From positions 1 through 5,219 of the forward strand of contig CAYYOW010000127.1 of assembly GCA_964473395.1 (NCBI GenBank): 5,219 nt of DNA, in the 5' to 3' direction. The DNA comes from Sulfidibacterium sp964473395 (GTDB lineage Bacteria; Bacteroidota; Bacteroidia; Bacteroidales; F082). Shown here piece after piece: positions 1-5,219 of the stretch. Numbering within the stretch: position 1 is the first letter of the stretch; each line of letters begins with the position of its first letter. The translations under genes and the position numbers were made by a program. The notes under the pieces are model-generated. The model saw only the letters and a list, made by a program, of their open reading frames with translations. It was not told the DNA's origin and did no database searches.

Positions 1-1622
1 GGGCGTTCGTGTCCCACGGCTGCCCAGGCGCCGAGTGCAGCGGGGAGTGCAAACCCAATGGATCCGAGATAGCCCGACATGAGAAACGTGTTGTTTTTGC
101 TTTCATAATAACGTCCGAAAGAGTAAGCGTTGTTTCCAACATCCACCGTCATAACGGCATTCTCAGGAGCGAGTTTATTTAAGGTATCGAAAATGTGGAT
201 AGCTCCCAGTCCGTTACCATGATATTCCTTTAGTCGCCTGGATTTTTCGGTACGCCATATTTTCCAGCGGGAAGCAATATCTTCGGTTTGGTTGGTGGTA
301 TCTGTTTTCCCTTTTAAATCCTTCGTGAGCATTTCGATGGTGACGGCAACATCGCCCAGTACCTGTGCATCAACCGTATGGAATTTAGCTAGTGCCAGGG
401 GGTCGGAATCCACTTGTATCAATGGTTTTTTGTCAGTGATACCCGTGTGGTTTGAGAAAGAAGCCCCCAAAACGAGCAACAGATCTGATTCGTTCATTAG
501 CCACGAGGCCACTGGTGTTCCACTTCTTCCCAGCACGCCTCCTGCCAACGGATGGTGATCCGGAATCTGGCCTTTGGCTTTGAAAGTGGTCAGTACGGGA
601 GCCTTCAGTGTTTCGGCAAGGCGGATGATATTTTCCATGCTGAAGCGGGCGCCATGTCCCACTATGATAACAGGTCGTTTGCTGTGCACAAGCATTTTTT
701 CCGCCTTCTGCAACGCTGCTTCCGGCGGTGCTATTTTCAGCGAAGTTATCCGGTTTTCAGGGGTCTGCGCTTCTTCTTCTCTGGCAGGAATCACCTGAAC
801 TTCATCAGGAAAAGTAAGGTGGGAAACCGTGCGGTTTAGCAGGGCATGTTTGATGGCCAAAGTCATAAGCTCAGCATGACGGCTGTCGTGTTGCACACGA
901 TAGTTAAATCCGGCTACGGTGTTGAAAGCCCGCACAAGATCCACTTCCTGAAAGTTTCCGGTTCCCACAACTTGTGTCGCCACTTGTCCGGTTAAGGCGA
1001 TTAGCGGTGCGCGATCCACGTTGGCATCCCACATGCCGGTGTACATGTTGGTAGAACCCGGTCCGGCAATGGCAAAGCATGCGGCTGGTTTTCCGGTGAG
1101 TTTCCCATAAGCCGAAGCCGCAAAAGCAGCAGCCCCTTCGTGACGGATAGCAAAGTAGCGAAGGTCTCCCAGCTCTTCACGGCGGCGAAAAGCATCTGCC
1201 AATCCGAGGTTGGAATGGCCGACCATACCGAAAACCGTATTTACACCCCAGTTTACCATGGTTTCGACCATGATGTCGCTGACAGTTGTTTTATGTTCTT
1301 CCTCCACTTCTAAGGCAACGAAAACTTTATTGTCTTCTGTTTTAACTTCTACAGGAGCAACACCGTCATCAAATCCAGGTGCTTTGCCGGTACAGGGGTG
1401 GTAATCCCAGCCGTGCCATGGACAGCGTAACAGGCCGTTTTCGATGCTTCCCTCACCCAACGGGCCTCCCTGGTGGGGACATTTGTTGTCAAGGGCACAT
1501 ATTTTTCCTTCAAATCTACTTAGGCAAATATCTGTGTGGTTGGCAGTTTCTGTTATAACACGATTTTCGTACAGTTCCGAAGTATCGTCCAGCACTTTTA
1601 TCCATGTTTTTCCTTTTTTCAT
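1..1622 (-). CDS. Rieske [2Fe-2S]-ThDP enzyme fusion (pyruvate oxidase/acetolactate synthase-like), C-terminus outside the window
   Basis: The frame is open from ATG at 1622 to the window edge, giving 540 visible residues. Residues about 5-106 form a Rieske domain with both cluster motifs: C48-P-H50 and C67-P-W-H70, 16 residues apart. After a short acidic linker (about 105-112) a ThDP-enzyme PYR domain begins. It has RHEG at 160-163, where E162 matches the glutamate that activates ThDP, then AGPGSTN (186-192) and NFQEVD (223-228). The middle domain covers about 300-435, with VGHGAR (321-326), HHPL (356-359), VLGASF (384-389) and QVDSDP (403-408). The ThDP-binding domain starts near 485 (VDVGNNAYSFGRYY), but its GDG...N motif lies beyond the edge. 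Similarity recalled from memory is closest to pyruvate oxidase PoxB, with acetolactate synthase as the alternative. Oxidative decarboxylation of pyruvate or another 2-oxoacid, with electrons passing to the Rieske cluster, is inference. No signal peptide is seen, so it is probably cytoplasmic. No Shine-Dalgarno sequence precedes the start. It is transcribed divergently from the phosphoesterase gene. Confidence 0.9.
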   Translation of the reverse strand, partial: MKKGKTWIKVLDDTSELYENRVITETANHTDICLSRFEGKICALDNKCPHQGGPLGEGSIENGLLRCPWHGWDYHPCTGKAPGFDDGVAPVEVKTEDNKVFVALEVEEEHKTTVSDIMVETMVNWGVNTVFGMVGHSNLGLADAFRRREELGDLRYFAIRHEGAAAFAASAYGKLTGKPAACFAIAGPGSTNMYTGMWDANVDRAPLIALTGQVATQVVGTGNFQEVDLVRAFNTVAGFNYRVQHDSRHAELMTLAIKHALLNRTVSHLTFPDEVQVIPAREEEAQTPENRITSLKIAPPEAALQKAEKMLVHSKRPVIIVGHGARFSMENIIRLAETLKAPVLTTFKAKGQIPDHHPLAGGVLGRSGTPVASWLMNESDLLLVLGASFSNHTGITDKKPLIQVDSDPLALAKFHTVDAQVLGDVAVTIEMLTKDLKGKTDTTNQTEDIASRWKIWRTEKSRRLKEYHGNGLGAIHIFDTLNKLAPENAVMTVDVGNNAYSFGRYYESKNNTFLMSGYLGSIGFALPAALGAWAAVGHER

Positions 1623-1862
1623 TTCAGTTATGTTTGAATTTGAAGAAGTTGCTCTGCTTTAGTCGGTGAAAAGTGTTTTTGCTTACAAAAAATGGAAACA
1701 AAGGTTTAATTTTCATCAGAGTGAAAAGGCAACCATCCTACTAAAGTATGGAAAAAAAGTAATATAGAGGAGGGTAAATACTTAAATATTTTCTTTATTA
1801 CTGTATAAGCCGTAGTATTTCCATCAAATTATTATTGTATTTTCGACAAAACAAAAAATGCT
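1623..1862. other. AT-rich divergent intergenic region, presumed to hold both promoters
   Basis: These 240 bases separate two divergent start codons, so promoters for both genes should lie here. On the plus strand TATTTTCG at 1838-1845 is one mismatch from the Bacteroidota -7 consensus TAnnTTTG, but no clear TTTG -33 partner is seen. On the minus strand the complement of 1699-1706 (AACCTTTG) is also one mismatch away. Neither is convincing. No coding sequence, RNA gene or strong hairpin is visible. Confidence 0.45.
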
Positions 1863-2819
1863 ATGCGCGATTACCCTCTTCATCAAAAGGAGAAAGAAGC
1901 ACGACTTATCTGGGCTTCAGTACGCGCTACACTGGAGGCTTTTCGGTTCAAATACAAACGCAGTGGCAAAAAGTCGAGGAGCAAATGGTCGTTGTTCGAG
2001 CGGTTGTTGTGGATTTTTAAACTTTTGCTTCGGCTGACCAGGTGGTACAAAATAGGTCATGCTAATGCCAAAAATATTGAGGTAAGAAAACTTAAACTCA
2101 CATTTGAGAATTTGCCTCCTGCTTTTAACGGGTTTAAGATACTGCAATTAAGCGATTTGCATATTGATGCTATTGAAGGGCTTGAAGATATTCTTATCGG
2201 GAAAATTAAACCGCTTGACTTTGATTTGTGCGTGATAACCGGCGATTTCAGAAGGGACACCACGGGAAGTTTCAGGCAGATATTTCCGGCCATGAGAAAG
2301 CTGTTGGTGGCTGTCCGGCCAGAGCAAGGGGTATTGGCTGTTTTGGGAAACCACGATACTTTTAAAATCGTAGAGTTGCTGGAACCGCTTGGTATGCGGT
2401 TTTTGGTGAACGAGTCAGTTCTGATCGAAAAAGAAAGCCAACGTATTCGTATTAGCGGCACTGACGACACCTATTATTTTTATACGGATATGGCCTTGCA
2501 TGCTTTGGAAAACAATACAAAAGATTTTTCCATTGCTTTGTCGCATACGGGCGAGATGAGCGACATTGCAGCAGATAATCATTTCAAACTTTATCTGTGC
2601 GGGCATACCCACGGCGGGCAAATCTGTCTTCCGGGCGGTATTCCTATTATCAGTCACCAAAAGGGAAGACGGGAGCGAGTGCGTGGCTTGTGGTATGAAA
2701 AAGGGATGAAAGGCTATACCAGTCCGGGAGCAGGTGTGTCAGGTATCCCATTGCGTTTCAACTGTCCTCCGGAGATAACCTTGTTCGAACTGGTAAGAGA
2801 AGCTCCTGCCCCGGCATAA
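1863..2819 (+). CDS. Calcineurin-like metallophosphoesterase (YkuE/YaeI-type)
   Basis: This 318-residue protein carries the full metallophosphoesterase metal-site motif set in order: D98-x-H100 (SDLH), G127-D128, G162-N163-H164-D165, H228 (LSHTGE), and G247-H248-T249-H250 followed by GGQI. These residues hold a dinuclear metal centre, and H164 is the expected catalytic histidine. The GHTHGGQI ending and overall length fit the YkuE/YaeI group of phosphodiesterases, several of which act at the cell envelope; the substrate here cannot be told. Residues 1-65 precede the catalytic fold and are strongly basic (about 17 Lys/Arg), with an amphipathic stretch near 44-62 (LLWIFKLLLRL). This could be a peripheral membrane-binding helix, since no cleavable signal peptide or Tat RR motif is seen. 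The ATG at 1863 is the only in-frame Met before residue 143. An ATG at 1858 is out of frame. No Shine-Dalgarno is present, as is usual in Bacteroidota. It appears monocistronic. Confidence 0.9.
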   Translation: MRDYPLHQKEKEARLIWASVRATLEAFRFKYKRSGKKSRSKWSLFERLLWIFKLLLRLTRWYKIGHANAKNIEVRKLKLTFENLPPAFNGFKILQLSDLHIDAIEGLEDILIGKIKPLDFDLCVITGDFRRDTTGSFRQIFPAMRKLLVAVRPEQGVLAVLGNHDTFKIVELLEPLGMRFLVNESVLIEKESQRIRISGTDDTYYFYTDMALHALENNTKDFSIALSHTGEMSDIAADNHFKLYLCGHTHGGQICLPGGIPIISHQKGRRERVRGLWYEKGMKGYTSPGAGVSGIPLRFNCPPEITLFELVREAPAPA

Positions 2820-2926
2820 AAAAAAGCAATTCCTGACGATATCGTTTTTATTGAGTATCGTTTTTTGTCTCTGTTTTTCAGTTAACTGCTTAATGAAATA
2901 TTGGGATAATTACATCTACCAACAAT

Positions 2927-2945
2927 CGGAAAAACACCTTTTCCG
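2927..2945. repeat. Small perfect hairpin downstream of the phosphoesterase gene
   Basis: CGGAAAA (2927-2933) is the exact reverse complement of TTTTCCG (2939-2945), giving a 7-bp stem with a 5-base loop. The sequence after it is only moderately T-rich (GTATCTTATCTT), so this is at best a weak terminator for the gene ending at 2819. It could also be a processing or protein-binding site, or chance in AT-rich DNA. Confidence 0.3.
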
Positions 2946-3043
2946 GTATCTTATCTTGCACCAAAAAGGGCTGCTAAAACCAAACAGATGACGGGTGTTG
3001 TTATTAGTTTTAAATCAGTAAGTTAATAATGATATTCTGAAGT

Positions 3044-3071
3044 ATGGAAACAGGAGAATTATGTTTTCCAT
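3044..3071. repeat. Imperfect inverted repeat upstream of the P5C dehydrogenase promoter
   Basis: ATGGAAACA (3044-3052) pairs with TGTTTTCCAT (3062-3071), with one extra base in the right arm and a 9-base spacer. The dyad sits about 27 bases upstream of the candidate -7 element, near where an upstream activator or repressor would bind. An operator role is inferred from position and symmetry only. Confidence 0.3.
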
Positions 3072-3097
3072 GGTATAACCGGAGCCAAAATTATTCC

Positions 3098-3105
3098 TAT
3101 TTTTG
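3098..3105 (+). promoter_or_regulatory. Bacteroidota-type -7 promoter element for the P5C dehydrogenase gene
   Basis: TATTTTTG matches the primary-sigma-factor -7 consensus of Bacteroidota (TAnnTTTG) perfectly. Transcription would start about 5-10 bases downstream, leaving an AT-rich leader of roughly 35-40 bases before the ATG at 3149. No TTTG -33 element is seen at normal spacing, so the promoter may be weak or activator-dependent, or the match may be chance in AT-rich DNA. Confidence 0.4.
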
Positions 3106-3148
3106 CAAGTAATAAATTTAGTTTGTTAAACCATTAAAAATTTATACA

Positions 3149-4780
3149 ATGTACAGCAATCTTGAGAGTGTTCCGAAAGCATATAACGAGCCTGTGCTGA
3201 GCTACAAATCCGGTTCACCGGAGCGTGTTGAGCTCAAAGCCACACTGAAAAAAATGAAATCGGAGGAAATTGAAATTCCCATGGTCATTGGCGGAAAACC
3301 GATTACCACCGGCGAGAGAGTGGCCATTCATCCCCCCCACGAACTGAAACATACACTGGGCTATTATTACAAAGGTGATGCTTCCCATGTTACAATGGCT
3401 ATTGAAGCCGCCCTCGAAGCTCGAAAAACCTGGCATAACATGCCCTGGGAGCAACGTGCCGCCATCTTTTTGCGTGCCGCTGACCTGCTCAGTGGTCCTT
3501 ATCGTGCCAAAATCAATGCCGCTACCATGCTGGCTCAGTCGAAAACTGCTTTTCAGGCTGAGATTGATGCGGCCTGTGAGCTGGCCGACTTTTTCCGCTT
3601 CAACGTGCAATACATGACAGAAATATACAGCCAGCAACCGGCTTCTTCCAAAGGTATCTGGAACCGCCTGGAATACCGTCCGCTGGAAGGCTTTGTGTAT
3701 GCGCTGACTCCTTTTAACTTCACCTCCATTGCCGGAAATCTTCCTGGAGCTCCTGCTTTGATGGGTAATGTGGTTGTTTGGAAATGTTCAAACACGCAGG
3801 TGTACTCTGCAAAAGTCATTATGGATATTTTCCTGGAAGCAGGGTTGCCTGATGGTGTCATCAATCTGGTATTTGTTTCGGGTCCGGTAGCCGGGAAAAC
3901 GGTTATGGAGCATCCCGATTTTGCCGGATTCCACTTTACCGGTTCTACCGCCGTTTTTCAGCATATCTGGAAAACCATTGGAACGAACATTGCCAAATAC
4001 AGAACCTACCCCCGTATTGTTGGCGAAACCGGTGGCAAAGACTTTGTGATGGTTCACAAAACAGCCCATGCTGACCAGGTAGCCACAGCTTTGGTAAGAG
4101 GTGCCTTTGAGTTCCAGGGACAGAAATGTTCCGCTGCTTCCAGGGCATATATCCCTGATAACTTGTGGGATGAGGTGAAAGAAATCATGGTCGCGCAGGT
4201 GAAAAGTATAAAGATGGGTTCCCCAGAAGATTTTACTAATTTCATGACGGCCGTGATTGATGAGGCAAGTTTCGACAAACTTGCTGTATTTATTGACAAT
4301 GCCAAAAAAGATGCTGATGCTGAAATTATTGTGGGCGGCGGCTATGATAAATCGGATGGCTATTTTATTGAGCCTACGGTTATCCGTGCAAAGGATCCAC
4401 AATATGTTACCATGGAAGAAGAGCTGTTTGGTCCTGTACTGACGCTTTATGTTTATGATGCTGAGAAATATGAGGAAACACTTGATATTCTCGACAGTAC
4501 TTCGCCTTACGGCCTCACCGGAGCCATTTTTGCCGACGATCGTTTAGCTGTTGATCTGGCAACAAAAAAACTGGTTAATGCTGCCGGTAACTTTTATATC
4601 AACGACAAGCCTACTGGTGCCGTTGTCGGGCAGCAGCCCTTTGGTGGCTCACGTGCTTCGGGAACCAATGACAAAGCAGGTTCGAGCCTGAACCTTATGC
4701 GTTGGGTAAGTCCGCGTACCATTAAGGAGACTTTTATTCCGGCTACCGATTATCGCTATCCTTTCATGGACGAGGAATAA
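3149..4780 (+). CDS. pruA: L-glutamate gamma-semialdehyde (1-pyrroline-5-carboxylate) dehydrogenase, ALDH4-like
   Basis: This 543-residue NAD(P)-dependent aldehyde dehydrogenase oxidises glutamate gamma-semialdehyde (from 1-pyrroline-5-carboxylate) to glutamate, the second step of proline breakdown in the cytoplasm. Visible family features are TPFNFTSIAGNLP (187-199) with N190 near the active site, WK at 211-212 and FTGS (263-266) for cofactor binding. The general-base E293 lies in GETGGKD, the catalytic C327 in QGQKCSA, and E425 in EELFGP. The C-terminal GQQPFGGSRASGTNDKAG block (494-511) is typical of P5C dehydrogenases and closely resembles mitochondrial ALDH4A1. Length fits that ALDH4-like group. 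No proline dehydrogenase domain is fused, unlike PutA, so that enzyme must be encoded elsewhere. The ATG at 3149 follows an A/T-rich leader (TTTATACA) without a Shine-Dalgarno sequence. The gene has its own candidate promoter and a strong downstream terminator, so it is probably monocistronic. Confidence 0.95.
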   Translation: MYSNLESVPKAYNEPVLSYKSGSPERVELKATLKKMKSEEIEIPMVIGGKPITTGERVAIHPPHELKHTLGYYYKGDASHVTMAIEAALEARKTWHNMPWEQRAAIFLRAADLLSGPYRAKINAATMLAQSKTAFQAEIDAACELADFFRFNVQYMTEIYSQQPASSKGIWNRLEYRPLEGFVYALTPFNFTSIAGNLPGAPALMGNVVVWKCSNTQVYSAKVIMDIFLEAGLPDGVINLVFVSGPVAGKTVMEHPDFAGFHFTGSTAVFQHIWKTIGTNIAKYRTYPRIVGETGGKDFVMVHKTAHADQVATALVRGAFEFQGQKCSAASRAYIPDNLWDEVKEIMVAQVKSIKMGSPEDFTNFMTAVIDEASFDKLAVFIDNAKKDADAEIIVGGGYDKSDGYFIEPTVIRAKDPQYVTMEEELFGPVLTLYVYDAEKYEETLDILDSTSPYGLTGAIFADDRLAVDLATKKLVNAAGNFYINDKPTGAVVGQQPFGGSRASGTNDKAGSSLNLMRWVSPRTIKETFIPATDYRYPFMDEE

Positions 4781-4802
4781 ACATCTCTGGTAGTTAAATT
4801 AA

Positions 4803-4834
4803 AAAAGCCATTTACTTCCGGGTAAATGGCTTTT
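4803..4834. terminator. Bidirectional intrinsic terminator between convergent genes
   Basis: GCCATTTAC (4807-4815) pairs perfectly with GTAAATGGC (4822-4830) around a 6-base TTCCGG loop. The stem is flanked by an A-run on the left and a TTTT run on the right (extended stem 4803-4834), so it can terminate transcription from either side. It lies 22 bases after the P5C dehydrogenase stop and 39 bases past the stop of the converging ABC exporter gene. Confidence 0.9.
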
Positions 4835-4873
4835 CTGTTTTGAAAGAAGTAGCGGTGGCGAAGACAGGCTGGA

Positions 4874-5219
4874 TTATTTAAACGACTGTAAATCCTGTAG
4901 CCGTTTATAAATACCGTTTCTTTTTACCAACGCTTCATGGGAGCCGCGTTCCACAATCTCACCTTTTTGCATGACGATAATCTCGTCGGCATCGCGGATG
5001 GTGGAAAGTCGGTGAGCAATCACCAGCGTGGTTCTGTTTTTCATGATTTTTGAAAGCGCATCCTGTACCAGCCGTTCGGCTTCCGTGTCTAAAGAAGAGG
5101 TAGCTTCATCCAGAATTAATATGTCGGGATTGGCCAGGATGGCCCGTGCTATGCTTAGCCGCTGACGTTGTCCACCGGAAAGTATTACACCCCGGTCTCT
5201 GACGCTGGTTTGATAGCCA
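4874..5219 (-). CDS. ABC exporter (MsbA/LmrA-like half-transporter), C-terminal part of the nucleotide-binding domain
   Basis: The minus strand encodes the last 114 residues of a longer protein; the N-terminal part lies beyond the right edge. Counting from the first visible codon, the ABC signature LSGGQ is at 13-17 followed by RQR, Walker B ILILDE at 33-38, the D-loop SSLD at 41-44 and the H-loop histidine at 69 (IAHRLST). The sequence then runs through the usual GEIVERGSHEALV region (86-98) to a TAA stop at 4874-4876. ATSSLD and AHRLST with this tail are typical of fused exporter half-transporters (about 580-610 residues), whose N-terminal part is a six-helix membrane domain. Walker A and the membrane domain are not in the window. 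The substrate (lipid, drug or peptide) cannot be told. All visible ATPase motifs are intact. Confidence 0.92.
   Translation of the reverse strand, partial: GYQTSVRDRGVILSGGQRQRLSIARAILANPDILILDEATSSLDTEAERLVQDALSKIMKNRTTLVIAHRLSTIRDADEIIVMQKGEIVERGSHEALVKRNGIYKRLQDLQSFK

Larger units (their letters stand above)
2820..3148. other. Non-coding gap with two inverted repeats and a candidate promoter
   Basis: These 329 bases lie between two same-strand genes. I see no credible coding sequence or tRNA. The first part holds a 10-base direct repeat (TATCGTTTTT at 2840-2849 and 2856-2865) and a short palindrome ACGATATCGT at 2835-2844 followed by T-runs. This could loosely serve as a terminator, but the stem is too short to call. 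A better hairpin lies at 2927-2945, an inverted repeat at 3044-3071 and a -7 promoter element at 3098-3105, all listed separately. The gap suggests the phosphoesterase and dehydrogenase genes are transcribed separately. Confidence 0.6.

Noticed and set aside
292..839. Open frames on the plus strand opposite the large minus-strand gene
   Set aside because: They overlap the Rieske-ThDP gene antisense, and their translations show no recognisable domain. The minus-strand frame has clear conserved motifs throughout.
1269..1622. Possibility that the Rieske and ThDP parts are two separate genes
   Set aside because: The frame runs without a stop or frameshift through the junction, and no ribosome-binding signal or intergenic gap is visible. 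The Met at residue 118 lies inside the first PYR-domain helix, so it is an unlikely separate start.
1744..1754. AAGTATGGAAA, also present at 3040-3050 upstream of the P5C dehydrogenase gene, as a possible shared regulatory motif
   Set aside because: An 11-base match between AT-rich intergenic regions can arise by chance, and this copy lacks the second arm of the dyad seen at 3044-3071.
1766..1774. Shine-Dalgarno-like purine run AGAGGAGGG
   Set aside because: No start codon follows at suitable distance and the next bases contain stops. The genes here do not appear to use Shine-Dalgarno sequences.
2835..2865. Palindrome ACGATATCGT plus T-runs as a terminator for the phosphoesterase gene
   Set aside because: With a real loop the stem is only about 3 bp, too weak to call. 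The repeated TATCGTTTTT is simple low-complexity sequence.
3215..4402. Long minus-strand open frames (up to 204 codons) inside the P5C dehydrogenase gene
   Set aside because: They are antisense shadows of a well-conserved gene; their translations show no family features.

Overview
The window looks like a chromosomal segment from a member of the Bacteroidota, perhaps the Bacteroidales/Marinilabiliales side. This placement is inferred. The start codons are preceded by A/T-rich leaders without Shine-Dalgarno sequences. A perfect Bacteroidota-type -7 promoter element (TAnnTTTG) precedes the third gene. Base composition is moderate with AT-rich intergenic gaps, and the 1-pyrroline-5-carboxylate dehydrogenase is of the long ALDH4-like type. 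I see no RNA genes, insertion sequences, CRISPR arrays or phage genes.

Layout: (1) Bases 1-1622, minus strand, hold a large open gene that runs off the left edge. Its 540 visible residues join an N-terminal Rieske [2Fe-2S] domain to a pyruvate oxidase/acetolactate synthase-type thiamine diphosphate (ThDP) enzyme. (2) A 240-base AT-rich divergent intergenic region follows. (3) Bases 1863-2819, plus strand, encode a calcineurin-like metallophosphoesterase of the YkuE/YaeI type with an unusual basic N-terminal extension. (4) A 329-base non-coding gap holds two small inverted repeats and a likely promoter. (5) Bases 3149-4780, plus strand, encode a complete L-glutamate gamma-semialdehyde (P5C) dehydrogenase. 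(6) A strong bidirectional terminator at 4803-4834 separates it from (7) the C-terminal 114 residues of an ABC exporter on the minus strand, which runs off the right edge.

The genes look like separate transcription units (divergent, then tandem with a long gap, then convergent), not one pathway operon. P5C dehydrogenase completes proline catabolism to glutamate. The Rieske-ThDP protein probably oxidatively decarboxylates a 2-oxoacid. The phosphoesterase and the ABC exporter are probably envelope-associated. The most notable item is the Rieske-ThDP fusion: an iron-sulfur electron carrier built into a 2-oxoacid decarboxylating enzyme.
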